Shown here: positions 39,255 to 53,107 of the stretch, one piece after another
How the letters are laid out: every line of letters begins with the position of its first letter
Position numbering within the stretch: the stretch's first letter is position 1
NCBI GenBank assembly: GCA_030549335.1
Contig: CM060195.1
Location: 30,012,874-30,076,873, forward strand
DNA from: Pontederia crassipes
Taxonomy: Eukaryota; Streptophyta; Magnoliopsida; Commelinales; Pontederiaceae
Reading direction: 5' to 3'
DNA: 64,000 nucleotides
The notes under the pieces: model-generated
Seen by the model: the letters and a program-made list of their open reading frames with translations, nothing else
The model's database searches: none
What the model was told of the DNA's origin: nothing
Position numbers and translations under genes: made by a program

Positions 39255-39322
<68 letters not shown>
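39255..39322. repeat. (AT)n microsatellite
   Basis: About 34 AT units, uninterrupted. Confidence 0.97.
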
Positions 39323-39325
<3 letters not shown>

Positions 39326-39437
39326 TAACTATGACGCAAATCTTGGTCTTGCCACAGTTTGTAACTTCATATGATAAAAAAAATTGATGGATAGATTAAG
39401 GATATGCTATCAGAAGTAAATAAACATACAAAAAATT

Positions 39438-39707
39438 AAATTACCTTATCTTGCCTTTTGTGCATAATTTATTTTAATTACAAAATATTCCAAATTTTAA
39501 ATTGATGTCAATTTGAAGTTAATCATTGAACTTAAAAATTAATAATATTAAGATATATATATATATATATATAAATTACCTTATCTTGCCTTTTGTGCAT
39601 AATTTATTTTAATTACAAAATATTCCAAATTTTAAATTGATGTCAATTTGAAGTTAATCATTGAACTTAAAAATTAATAATATTAAGATATATATATATA
39701 TATATAC
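39438..39707. repeat. Two near-identical 135-base tandem copies
   Basis: The unit starting 'aaattaccttatcttgcc' at 39438 is repeated at 39573, each copy ending in a TA run. The (TA) run probably promoted the duplication. Confidence 0.9.
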
Positions 39708-39857
39708 ACTCTCTTCATGCGGTAATTGGTAAGTAGTATGAGAACATGTGTATCCATTCAAATTTTGTCATTTTTGCAAGTTCATTTTTTATATGTGTGA
39801 ATCACGTAGTAGTATGAAGTAGTTGGCATTATTTATATATGGCAAAATATATTATAT

Positions 39858-40225
39858 GAATCTTAATCATGCATCAATGATATAAAAATTAAACAACAAA
39901 TAATATGACTGTTATAAAAAGCTGACTAATCTACATTTGATCAATGAAAGTCTGCTACATAATATTGACTCGTCTCTTTTGTGGTTGATTAACGTGAATG
40001 AATAGTAAATAACAAAACAAACAATGTGAAAGTAGCAGGGAAATAATATATAAATTTTAAACCAACACTGTGAAGGAAGAATATGATATGAAATTAACAG
40101 GAAAAATTAATTTATAGAATTGTTCTTATTTGAATCTTAAGCATGCATCTATGATATAAAAATAGACAACAAATAATATAACAATTATAAAAGCTGACTA
40201 ATATACATTCGACAAATGAAATCGG
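39858..40225. repeat. Diverged direct repeat, spacing about 275 bases
   Basis: About 90 bases starting 'gaatcttaatcatgcatc' (39857) recur at 40132 with scattered changes. Confidence 0.7.
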
Positions 40226-40364
40226 TGCATTATAAATTATAATATGGACTTCTCTCTCTTGCCGATCATTTGGGCGAAGGAATAGTAAACATCAATATTT
40301 AAAATATCTTTATTATTACAGTTGGAACATGACAATTAAACTCTCTATAGAAATTACAATATTT

Positions 40365-41045
40365 TCATAACTGGATCTACGACCGGACCAAGACTCATCA
40401 CCGGGTCATGGTTGGACCGGTCCGATCGGGTTCGACCGGATTAAATTAGATTTTATTAAAATAATATTATTTATAATAATTATAAAGATATAGTATAAGT
40501 TATATGATATAGTATATGAATATTATATTAATAAATTATTAAAAATAATATAACATAGTTTTTATTAATTAAAAGTTTTATAATGATAATATAAATAGAC
40601 TAATAATAATTTAATATCTATTATTTAATGATGATAGATATTATATTAATAAATTTCATCTTAAATTATTCTTATTTCTTTTTTTAACACTTTCCTTTTT
40701 ATTTCTTTATGCCTTTTGATAAGTTTCCATTCTAATCTTATTCAATTTTAAATACTTACTTTTTTTATTAATTCTTATTTAATTGTAGACATATAATATT
40801 CCTTCCTCTTAACTTCCTTATATTTCTTTCCTTTTTTCTCATTTAACCTTCCTAGTTTTATCACTTTTTTAAACTTTTTTTTCAAAATTTACATTGAACC
40901 GGAACCAGTTCAACCAGCCCGATTCAATCGGCCGGTTCAACCGATTTTGCCCGGTTCAATGACAAAACCATTTTTACACCCAACCGGACTGGATCACCGG
41001 CCGGTTCGCGATTGAACCCGCCGGTCCGGTCCGGTTTTAATAACA
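40365..41045. mobile_element. hAT-like non-autonomous element rich in ACCGGNCCGG words
   Basis: Left end 'cataactggatctacgaccgg' and right end 'ccggtccggttttaataac'. Both termini are packed with CCGG words in opposite sense, with an AT-rich centre. This is a common plan of small plant hAT-type elements. It lies inside Helitron 1. No transposase. Confidence 0.45.
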
Positions 41046-41359
41046 TTGAGAAATTATTTATATTCATGAAATAGAGAACATGTGTACAACTACATGTAAC
41101 CTTGTGCATACATATCCATAACCAAGTAGTTGCACTCATTATACACTTATGTATGATTCCAAAGTCACAACATGCAACGACATTACACAACCAAAATATC
41201 CACCACCACTATCGTAAATTATTCAATCGACATCAATTTATCCACTAGCAAATGAAGAAAGATTATATACGTAGACACTTGTATATACATAAAAAGTTTT
41301 GACAAAATATAATTTTACAAATAATATTTGTAATAAAAGAATAACTAATGTAAAAAATT

Positions 41360-41790
41360 ACATAAAAGTTTTGCAAGTAGCCTAATAAGAAAGCTAAAAT
41401 AAAAAAAAAAATTAAAATCAAAGGAATCAAGCAAACTACTAACAGGGAAAGTAATGATTTCTTATAAACATATGTGCATACAATAAATTATGTAAAGAAA
41501 ATTAATTGTCAACATAGATCGTACCTTGTCTAAGATCATTTCAGAGAGATCATACTGTTAGCCTAATAAGAAAGCTAAAATCAAACTAATAAGAAAAATA
41601 AAATCAAAGGAATAAAAAATGAATAAGAAAGCTAAAATCAAAGGAATCAAATGAATACTAATAGGGAAAGTAATGAATTCTTATAAAAGTGATAAAACAT
41701 ATGTGCATACAATTAAATTATATATAAGAAAATTAATTTTCAATATATAGTGTACCTTGTCGAAGATCGTTTAACAGATATCATATTGTT
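41360..41790. repeat. Diverged tandem repeat of about 190 bases
   Basis: 'cctaataagaaagctaaaat' occurs at 41380 and 41561, each followed by 'gggaaagtaatga', 'catatgtgcatacaat' and 'gtaccttgtc'. These are two related units with small insertions. Confidence 0.65.
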
Positions 41791-42859
41791 CCAACTTCAC
41801 ATGCTCTACAATTAAAAAAAAAACTTACTGCATCATATATAAGAATCAAACTTCTAAGTAGACAATGGATTTCTTAAGTTCGTCTATCAAAATCCATATT
41901 AAAAGAAAATTAGGAAACTTACGTTAGATACATGTCAAGTTGTCTAATCGATCGGCCAGACGAATATATGATCCATTGTCATTTCTTTCATTCACTCAGT
42001 TGCTAAATTTAATATACTCATAGCCTAAGATGTAGGTTTGTTAGAAACCATGATGTCCATACTATGCCACGTTCTTGTGGTGGTTAAATATGTATCATGT
42101 ATGATGATAATAAATTTGTAGTTAATCATATGAAAACTAAAAACAATTCATATGTACTTGCTATTACCCACTATCCAATAACGGATAGTATATGTTTTCT
42201 TTTTCTTTTTAAATTACTGATAAGTTACGAAGTTGGTTACTTTTACATGCTTAATAAGTATGACTTATTTACAATAATTGCGAAACTTTTGTGGAAAAAA
42301 ATATCTGCTAAGCTTATTTATTGTTAACCCTAGTTATTTGTATATCCTTTACAATACTCAATCGATTTGTTGAATGAAAAAAGTTAACTGAAAAAAAGTA
42401 ATATGATTTAAGTGATGATTTTACATTAATAATACATCTTTATGTCCTTATATATTGCCCTTATATTGTTTATATATTTTTAACCTTAATTTCCAAGAGA
42501 TGGATAAATGTTTGTTTTTTCTTTTGCTCTTAGGAAACAGAAAAGAATGTTAGAAAATTGACAGAAAAAGAAGGTTGTAACTAAGATTTAGTTTTTGGGT
42601 CAGTCACTAAGTATATTTTTCTATTGATTACGCAATATGTGAATATTTATTTAGTTAGTTAAATAAATATATATATAATTACTGATATCTTGTAACTAAC
42701 TCATTAATTAATTTTTTAAAAGTTCAAATTTCTATCCCATGATCTATGTAAACCAATATTGTAATTAATTATAATATATTAATAATAGAGACATGTGACA
42801 CTCCTTGCATATGCCAAGTGTCATTCTCTCCTTGAAAGTGCTCTCTTTTTAATATAATA

Positions 42860-44587
42860 CTAGTGTGATGGCCCGCGCGATGCACGAATAATGTGGAATT
42901 TGGCGAATTGTATGTTAATAAAATAAGTAAATATTAGATTGATATTTTAAAATTATTTAAATATAATTAGTATAAAATAGAGAAATAATTTATTAGTCTA
43001 TCTTATTCATGTGTGTCCCATTTATTTTACTCTATTTTAGAAACTAATATTATAATTTAAGTTTGGGATATTAATCTATAGTCCATTTTATATCTGTATG
43101 AATTTCATGATAAATATAATCATGTATTATATTGTTTCAATTACTACTCTAATTATTTGAAAAGATGATAAATTTTAAATATAATACTTGATAATAGATT
43201 CATGCAAATGTTAAATTATTCCTATTTTTATCAAACATTATCTATTGTTTTGCGTTTAAAATGTCATAGACAGTTCTACATTATACAAAAATTATATCTT
43301 TTAAAATTATTTGTGTTGCTTGAATTTTCAACTCATGCATGAAATTATATTTTTTGTAATAAAATATATGCAACTTGGCATGTAATGAAAAAAGTGTCCA
43401 ATAAAACATTTGGATATTGATGTAGGGATAGAGTCTAACTTTTAATCAAGATGAATTATTAGTTTTTTATCACTAAAATAAAATGGTTTTAGTCTTATTT
43501 AAAAGTAACAAATAAAGTTCATCACATAAATACATCGACACACTTATTTTTTTATAAATAATTTTATATATGAAATATAGTATAATTAACATAACAAATT
43601 ATAATCAATTTTAAAGTAAAACTATGTTATGTGTTATTTAATTTAAGTAATAAAAAACCAATCATGTCGCATGAAAACAATTTTCTACATGATAATTTTG
43701 TGAATGTAACATATTATAAATATACGCATTACTCTCGTGCTATAAGAGTTTGGATGAAACATGTGTTATTTGAATTGATAGACTTCGATAGAGAAGATTC
43801 TCTATGTCATTTCTTATATATAATCATAGAATAGTTGAAAGGCTTATAAAAAGATGACATAAATTTAATAGTCAAGAAAAAATAATGTAGTATGATTATG
43901 AATTCTTGGCTATAATTTCTTATTGTAATATATTATGACTTATATTTGTGCTATTTGAGATTGATTAGAATTCTTGACTTTAATTTCTTATTATAATAAA
44001 TGAATACTCTTATCTTAGATAGTTATGAATTATTCTCTCCATACTCTCTATTTAATATAAAGATACATATAGATGGATATAGTTATTATATGATTATGAT
44101 ATTTCATAACTAATTTTAATATATATATATATATATATATATTGTAGTTATTTCATGCCACCGATATCTCATCTTATAACATCTTCAAAGTGAAATATTT
44201 AATTAATTGATAATTAAATATTATTATGCTATCCATAAGTTATCCAATTATTCAATAAAATTATAAAATTATATGTTATATTTAATTCATTAAAATTAAA
44301 TGTTATTATGTTATGAATCTTGTAACCAAACTCTCACATAATGGTTAAAACTACAATCACAAATTAATATATGACAATTTAATTAATTAAAATTAAATTA
44401 ATAGTTATTAACTTATTATAAACATATAGATAATATAATTTCATAATTATTATATAATTATTATATTTAATAATCATAATTCTCCATTATTATTTATTTA
44501 TAACTAATATATTTTTTTTGGGACATTTGCTAAGAGATAGTTAAGTCAAGTGTGAACTTCTCATATATTATTCTCCTTTTAATATAA
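42860..44587 (-). mobile_element. Helitron 2, non-autonomous
   Basis: The 3' end CTAG at 42860-42863 is preceded (on its strand) by a hairpin CGTG-CATCG-CGCG. The 5' signature (complement of CTCCTTTTAATATAA) ends at 44587. It abuts Helitron 1 on the left and Helitron 3 on the right with no spacer. AT-rich, with no coding content seen. Confidence 0.65.
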
Positions 44588-47500
44588 CTAGTATAAGATC
44601 TCGCAAGATGTGCGGTGAATATAAAAATAATTTTTGTAAAAAAATAAAACAAATTTAATCATAAATTATATATTTTAATTACATAATTTTAGAATAAATT
44701 ATTTTTATGAATGTTAAACCTCTATAACCATTAGACAAATTATCTATTAATAATTAATTTCTTATATTCAAAATGGTTAGATAGTTAATTCATAAACTAC
44801 TATGTCCATATTATTTTAATACTTCTATGTCTATTAATTATTTAATTAAAGAAAGATAAATTTTAAATGCAGGTGGCAACATATTATTAATATGTACAAT
44901 AGATTATTATATTATTATATTAGTAAGTTTATGCACCAATTTTACTTTTATGTGGCATGAGAATATTATTCTTTTAATTTTAGTTTTTTATTTGAATTTT
45001 ATTTTAAATATAGTACTAAAATATACATGTAAGTATTTCACATTTATATAGAAAAAATGTTGAAAATTTTACTTTCATGTCTTGTTTTTTAATGAATTCC
45101 CAAATATTTTTTTTGCCCGATTTAATCGTTTGATCATGATTATTTTCTTTTTAATTTTAAAATATATTTGTTTATTCAAATTTTATGATTCTTTTTTTAA
45201 TGAAATACATGTGATGACATTGATATGTCAAATACAAATAGATTAATATATTACTAAGCTTTTGCACCAAATTTTCTTTTGAGTGACATGTTATCCTTTT
45301 AAATAGTATAAAAGTATAATTGTTACTTATTTATATATGGGAATGAGAAACAAAATGTTTTCAATCTTGTTTATTTTAATGGATTCTAAAATAATATGTG
45401 CAAATTCTAACTTTAATTTTTCATATTTTAGTTTTAATTTATTTAAATATATTTATTGATTCCAATTTATGATATGGTTTAAATTATTAAGACCTAGTAA
45501 AGTATCCATGTGGCACTCAATTTTTAGTATCTCATTTGTATGTACCATTTAGACATTATTTTAACATTCGTGGTTAAAATATTTCATATAAAAATTCATC
45601 AATATAATTAAGTAAAATTTTAAAAATATATTCCACGTTTTTGTATATCATGTGTGATTTATTTACTTAAATAGTTAATATAAATAATTACACTTAAATA
45701 TAATAATTATAAGATTGTCAATATGATAATATGACTCATGCTTGTTGACGCCATTTATTACTATAATGTAACACATGCAGAAAAAAATTACATGTAGGCA
45801 TTTATAGATAAACTAAATTAAAAAATTGGCATGATTAAAATTGTGATAAAATATTAATAATTTTGTAAAAAACCTAAGAATTTGCAGGCATTCTATTAGT
45901 AATAAAATATGAGAAAAATGAACAAAATTGTTAAGGACGCCACGACTTCATATGAGAATGAAGAGAATATGCATTGACATTTTGTAGTCATTTCATAGGA
46001 GATAAAATTTGCTACGACATAATGCACACATTGAAATATCGACAAAAATTCTAAGGACTCATAAAAAATGGACAAAAAATCACTTATTCAAGAAAATTAA
46101 TAACATATTAAAAGAGAAAAAAAACTTACTTGAAACACTTCCTTTTTTTATGTTGACCATGTTCATCCATGAAAAATTTTACTTGCAGGTTAGTTTTCAA
46201 TAGAGTTTAATTCAAAATTTTAAAATAATCCTAAAAAATCAACTTATTAAATGTAAAAAAATACAAAATAATTTTATTTTTTAAACCCGAGATATTTAAA
46301 TATATATATATATATAGCACAAATGTATGTGTTAACCATTAATTTGATAAAAAAAAAGAGTAAAAAAATTATTTACCACATAGCTCATGACAAATAAACT
46401 AATAATATACTAAAATATAAGTGCACCATTAAGACCATCGCTAACTCCATATTGTTTAACGCGATCAAGATAAAATAGTGTAATAAAATAAAAATAAAAT
46501 ATTCATATGCGTAAATTATACATGCAAAATATGCCCAGAAACATGATATAATGGCAATAGTCTCAAAACATTCCATGGATTACAAAATACATAACATAAA
46601 AAGATATCCAAAGGTAAACTATAATAATGAAGAATTTAAGTAGAGATTGAACATCCAAAATTTAAAATGGTTGTCACAATAACGCCAGTGAATTTCTAGA
46701 AGAGGTCTTGAGACATTAGACTTCACACATTGAGGACACGTTGAGGACACAATCCATGAAATAGCAGGTAGTTTCCAAAATCGTTCGGCAACTGCACTAC
46801 AAATGTAGTTATTATATGTGATAATAACTATTTTTTTAAGAAATTATAATTGACCACTTTCAGTTATAGACATTAAATTATATTTTCAAATTAAATTTGA
46901 AGATTTCTATTCAATGTATATATTCTAGTATATATATATATAACTATTTCATTATTTATTAATCTTTTGTGATATTACTATTTTCCTTCCAAAAGTCGTC
47001 TTTCCGATTTCATTTTTTATTAATCTTTCATGTGGCTTTCTTTATATGATATTTTAATAATATATAATATCATATTTATATTCGCATTATACTATATATA
47101 ATTCATGAAAATGAAAGTTTTATATAACTATGATCTTCCCAAAATTGTTAGATAAAAAAAATAACCACCCAATAACTTATGTAGTTACTAACTTATCATT
47201 CACTAAAAACTATTAGGATATATTAATAATTTAATTAGTAATGATATGCCTTTGTTTGGCAAATGACATCTTCTTCGTGCATATCATATTCTCTTTCATA
47301 TAATATGTACAAATTAAAAATAGATATACTCTAACAATGATATATATTTTTATTATATTAAAATTTTCTGAAAAATCATGGGGATATTACGTGATGACTA
47401 TTTTATATAATGTAACATCATATTAATATTTGCATGATACAATATGCATACATGAAAATAAAAAATATAATAAATATGATCTTCATAGGGTTGCTAAATA

Positions 47501-48002
47501 ATAAAATAACCAACCAATAACTTTTATAATTACAAACTTATCATCATTAGAAAGATTTATGATGTATTAAATAACTAATTAGTTATGATATGCCTGAGTT
47601 GTGTCATTTGTTGGCCAAATGACATTTTCTACTTCCATATCATATTCTCTTTCATATGAATATATTCTTTTATTAAATTAAAATTTTCTGAAAATTTGTG
47701 GGGACAACAAATGGCATATGACTATTTCAATAATATATAACATCATTTTTATATCTACACGATATTATGTAGATACTTCATGCGAAGAAAAAATTGTATA
47801 ATTATGATGTTAACTGACTTTGAAAATAAATATTCAATATTTTTATTGGTTCATAAATAGCTATTCACGTATGTGAACAATTTCAAATTACATACATTAA
47901 CATTTTTATTATTTATTATATTCTTAAGGACACTTGCAAGTCCATCCATTTGCCAAATGTCATTCTCCCTTTGAAAGTACTCTCTCTTTAATATAATATA
48001 GA
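44588..48002 (-). mobile_element. Helitron 3, non-autonomous
   Basis: The 3' end CTAG at 44588-44591 has hairpin CGCA-CATCT-TGCG, 10 bases before it. A 5' signature (complement of CTCTCTTTAATATAATATAGA) ends at 48002. The last 570 bases form the first copy of the tandem triplication. No gene recognised. Confidence 0.6.
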
Positions 48003-49262
48003 CATAGATATGTGTTCTTAGTTTGCATATTTAATCCAAACACCTATTAAAAGTTTCAATATTTGCATGATACAATATGTATACATGAAAATAAAAAAAT
48101 ATAATAAATATGATCTTCATAGGGTTGCTAAATAATAAAATAACTACCCAATAACTTTTATAATTACAAACTTATCATCATTAGAAAGTTTTATTATGTA
48201 TTAAATAACTAATTAGTTATGATATGCCTGAGTTGTGTCATTTGTTGGCCAAATGACATTTTCTACTTCCATATCATATTCTCTTAAATATAAATATATT
48301 CTTTTATTAAATTAAAATTTTCTGAAAATTTGTGGGGACAACAAATGGCATATGACTATTTCAACAATATATAACATCATTTTTATATCTACACGATATT
48401 ATATAGATACTTCATGCGAAGAAAAATTTGTATAATTATGATGTTAGCTGACTTTGAAAATAAGTATTCAATATTTTTATTGGTTCATAAATAGCTATTC
48501 ATGTATGTGAACAATTTTAAATTACATAAATTAACATTTTTATTATTTATTATATTCTTAAGGACACTTGTAAGTCCATCCATTTGCGAAATGTCATTCT
48601 CCCTTTGAAAGTACTCTATCTTTAATATAATATAGATATAGATATGTGTTCTTAGTTTGCATATTTAATCCAAACACCTATTAAAAGTTTCAATATTTGC
48701 ATGATACAATATGTATACATGAAAATAAAAATATAATAAATTTGATCTTCATAGGGTTGCTAAATAATAAAATAAACACCCAATAACTTTTATAATTACA
48801 AACTTATCATCATTAGAAAGATTTATGATGTATCAAATAACTAATTAGTTATGATATGCCTGAGTTGTGTCATTTGTTGGCCAAATGACATTTTCTATTT
48901 CCATATCATATTCTCTTTAATATAAATATATTCTTTTATTAAATTAAAATTTTCTAAAAATTTGTGGGGACAAAAAATGACATATGACTATTTCAATATT
49001 ATATAACATCATTTTTATATCTACACGATATTATATAGATACTTCATGAGAAGAAAAAATTGTATAATTATGATGTTAACTGACTTTGAAAATAAGTATT
49101 CAATATTTGTATTGGTTCATAAATAGCTATTCATGTATGTGAACAATTTCAAATTACATACATTAACATTTTTATTATTTATTATATTCTTAAGGACACT
49201 TGTAAGTCCATCCATTTGCCAAATGTCATTCTCCATTTGAAAGTACTCTTTCTTTAATGTAA
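47426..49262. repeat. Triplicated Helitron 5' segment, unit about 633 bases
   Basis: 'atatttgcatgat' marks the unit starts at 47426, 48059 and 48693. Each copy carries 'ggttgctaaataataaaat', 'ttgtgtcatttgttggcc' and a Helitron 5' signature at its right end. Copies differ by scattered substitutions and small indels, and by eye are well above 90% alike. Confidence 0.88.
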
Positions 49263-52200
49263 TATAGATAGTATGTGGCCCACAAGATGTGTAGAAAGTG
49301 TGAAAATCAAATTCATACCACAATATCAGTGATATATTTATTTAAATTTTATATTGTTACTTAGATAAATAATTGCATCTAGAATTAAGTAATATTTATT
49401 TAATGTATAATAATTACATTTGATTTTTAATTATTTATTTCACTATTGATTTGCTTGAAAAATAACACAGAATTAAGTTTATTATTTTGAATACTAAATT
49501 TGTTATAATGTATTTACTTTTTGTATATTAAGTTTATGGGCCTCTCATTGCGCGAAAAAAGGATCACAAAATTAGTTAACCTTGTTAAAGATCATTAATA
49601 TAGGTTAAAGAATGATTATGAAAACACAACCCATTTACTGTAATATTTTCATTTCAACCATTAGGTTAATAATCATTAATTACTGGTATGTTATAAATAT
49701 ATACTTATTATAACTGTCAATTAAGTTATATACTTATTGTATAGTTAATGATATCTTGTAAACCATGTCTCATGGTTCAATAATATTTTGGCAACTAACT
49801 AATTGTTCATTTAGTATGATAATTTATAACTGTGAGAGATAATTTGTTAAAATTATGACTAACTTTGTATTCTAACTGAATGATCCATGTAAAACAAATT
49901 CTTCTTTTGGCTATAAATGTCAAAATAATAACACATGATAAAGCATTTGCATTATACATTTAACATAATAAGAATTTTAATTTATAGAAAACATATGTCA
50001 TTAATATTTAAATTTTCAATTTATTTATATATTTATTTAAGTTTTCGTAAAATGATTTTAAATTTATTATATGTAGTAAAATATACATCCGGATCCATCT
50101 AGTTATGTTATTAATTTGTTAAAAAATAATTATTTTTAATAATGCTGAAAAAAATATTTATAGAATCAAATCCATGTAATTAGTTAACTAAGCTTTAAAT
50201 TATTATTTACATATATGTATCATTATTATAATAAATTATAATGATTAATCTTAAGGTTATGATTAAGTTTAGCTCAAATTAACGAGAGGTATGCGGAAAA
50301 TGTATGGCCATTTTAATTCAATTAAAGATGTCAGAACAATTAATAAAATAAATAAATCTTTACATGTACATATTTTAACCAATCCATGTCATAAGTTTAG
50401 GATCTTATATCTAAAGTTGATAATTAATTGTATATTAAAATAAATCAAATTAATTTTAAAAGAAAGATGCCCTACAGTTAGATATTTAAAAAACAAAAAG
50501 AATATTTTCCCTAAAAATAATAATGCAAACACCTTTAAGAATCTTGAAAGTAGGTTATGGTGGCATTATTTTTTTTATACTCAACACTTGTCCATGAAAA
50601 TTAGAGCTAATATATATATATATAGTAAATATAAATTTATGTCATATAAAAAATTTAAAATATTATATATAATTTAAAATTAAATGTTTGACTAAATAAT
50701 TTGATTTTCTTATTAATATTTTACAATATTATATTTATTAAACTAAATATGCAAAAATAGTTCTTTGGCAAATGAAAATTTATAAAAGACAATGTCATAA
50801 TGACTCGCTCATAGAAGGCCAATTCGTATTTTTTAGGTTTTTCTTACAGAAATTGACAATTAAATTATAAACTAATATTCTAATATAATTTTTTTAATAA
50901 AAGATATCCCTTGATTATTGGGAAATTTTTAAATCGTAATAATTTGTTAACAATTAAAGTTTTCTAATAAATAAGAAATGTCTTGGTGATTTGATAATTT
51001 ATAAATTGAATAATCAAATTTTAGTGAAAAAAATTTAGCCATGCAGAAGCATTTTTGTGCCACATAGATGCATTGTTATGCAATTTTCCCAATACGAACA
51101 AAAAAATTATGGAGAGTAAATCAACATAAGGGATAAAATAGACACACATACAAAGAAGTAAAAAATATTAATAAATATGATAATGGTTAGAGACATATTA
51201 ATTGATTCTTTTATACAAAAATAGAAAACAATTCTTATGTCTATGAAAGCAATCCACCTGTAGTCGTTAAGTTTTTTATTTTCAGTATGCAAACACTTAA
51301 AAATAAGGATCACGTCAATATAAAAAATAATTATATGATAAAAATAAATTAACTTGAGTAATAGGCGATATTGCAATCGATGTCGCTGATAAACAAATTT
51401 GTCTCTATTTCATGCATGAACCTAAAAATAAAACAAAAGAATCATTAGAAAACAAAGATCAATCAAATATGAATAAATTTCTCATAACGAAGACTATATT
51501 TTCAATGGTTCTATTTGAAAAAAAATTAAAAATAAGACATCAAATAGATACAAAATGATTGCTATAATATTTAAAATGTAAAATATCAAATATGATACAA
51601 AATGATTGCTAGAGTATCTAAATAGTAGAGAGAGAGGAATTTTACATGGAGAGGAGAGAATGTGGATGATTCGAGTTGATTTTCTTAGGATATTTATAGG
51701 GTGAGATTATAAGAATAATGAATGTAGTTGCTAAATGGTATAACCACTATTCACTAATTTTTATATTTAGCATCCGTCCAAAAAAAGTTATGATCTATTA
51801 ATTTTTTTATTTTATTATATCATGATAACTGATTTTAAATAATTATATAATCAGTTAATTTTGTAACTAACTTTCAAGTTAATCATCAGAAATTAGTTAC
51901 AAATCTATGTAATATTTTAATTAATTATGTAGCTGTAGTTTTATCTATACAATGAAATTAGATATTAATTTTGTAATGACCATTGTAATATATAATAATA
52001 TTGAATATTTTAATTAATTAATACTTCTATAGAATTTATTTATACGTACTAAAGCAAAGAGTCAACTTCTTTTAATATGATATATAATGATATAGAAAAT
52101 ATACATTGTAATTATTATATAACCATGTAGATAATGTAGTTATTATAACCATATAGATAATACAATTATATAATTAATTATTGTATTTTATAAACATAAC

Positions 52201-52696
52201 GGTTCAATAATTCTTTTTCTTAATCATTAATAATTTTTAGGGACACTTGTCATCATATGCTTATGCCAAGTGTCATTCTCTCATTGATCACTATCTTCCT
52301 TTTAATAATAATAATGTAGTTATTATAACCATATAGATAATAAAATTATATAATTAATTATTGTATTTTATAAACATAACGGTTCAATAATTCTTTTTCT
52401 TAATCATTAATAATTTTTAGGGACACTTGTCATCATATGCTTATGCCAAATGTCATTCTCTCATTGATCACTATCTTTCTTTTAATAATAATATAGATAG
52501 ATGCTTATTATGTAGTTAGCATATTTATAATCATAACTGATATATTTTAATTTATAATTAATATTTTTAGCTAGTTAGAGTCGTGTAGTTACACAAAGTG
52601 ACACTTAAGTTTCAAGTATTAAATATTAATTTTTCTTTGGAAAATTGTGAGAATGCCATGTGGCATGGGACTATCCTCCTTTTAATATAGTAGAGA
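49263..52696 (-). mobile_element. Helitron 4, non-autonomous, weaker 3' end
   Basis: A 3' hairpin CACA-TCT-TGTG followed by a degenerate terminal CTA at about 49263, directly after the 5' signature of the previous unit. At the right, the 5' end reads TCTCTACTATATTAAAAGGA on its own strand, with T at 52697 as expected for insertion between A and T. It contains the 180-base duplication at 52132-52492 and a short GA-rich piece near 51630. No Rep/helicase gene. Confidence 0.5.
52132..52492. repeat. Tandem 180-base duplication, almost identical
   Basis: The unit starting 'taatgtagttattataacc' at 52132 is repeated at 52312 with about three substitutions. Each ends in a Helitron-like 5' border (TTTTAATAATAATA). 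Confidence 0.93.
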
Positions 52697-53107
52697 TAAT
52701 AGTTAATTGTTAATAATTAATAGTTAATTACTATCATCTTGTAAATTATATTTTACTTCATTTATAGATGGATAAATTTCCTATTGATTAATTAATTGTC
52801 CAATGATATCTTGTAACTAACGCTAATAGTTAATTATTAAAAATAATTATCATATGAGATAATAATTTGTTAAACATTTTTAAATGATTATATTTTTTCA
52901 ACACGTAGACTCATGAAAAATTTTGTTAATTTTTTTTAATGATTATATCAGATGCCATATCATATATAGTTACTAAATTAATTGCCTAATGTATATGTTA
53001 ATAAGTGTTTAAAATAATAATTCTTAGTATATGGACATGTGGCACTCTATAAATGTGCCAAATGTCATCTTCTCATGAAAAGTACTCTCCTTTTAATATA
53101 GTATAGA
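52697..53107 (-). mobile_element. Helitron 5' end fragment
   Basis: Ends at 53107 with TATACTATATTAAAAGGAG on its own strand and T at 53108, another intact Helitron 5' terminus. Its own 3' end must be one of those to the left, so it may be the outer element into which others inserted. Confidence 0.6.
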
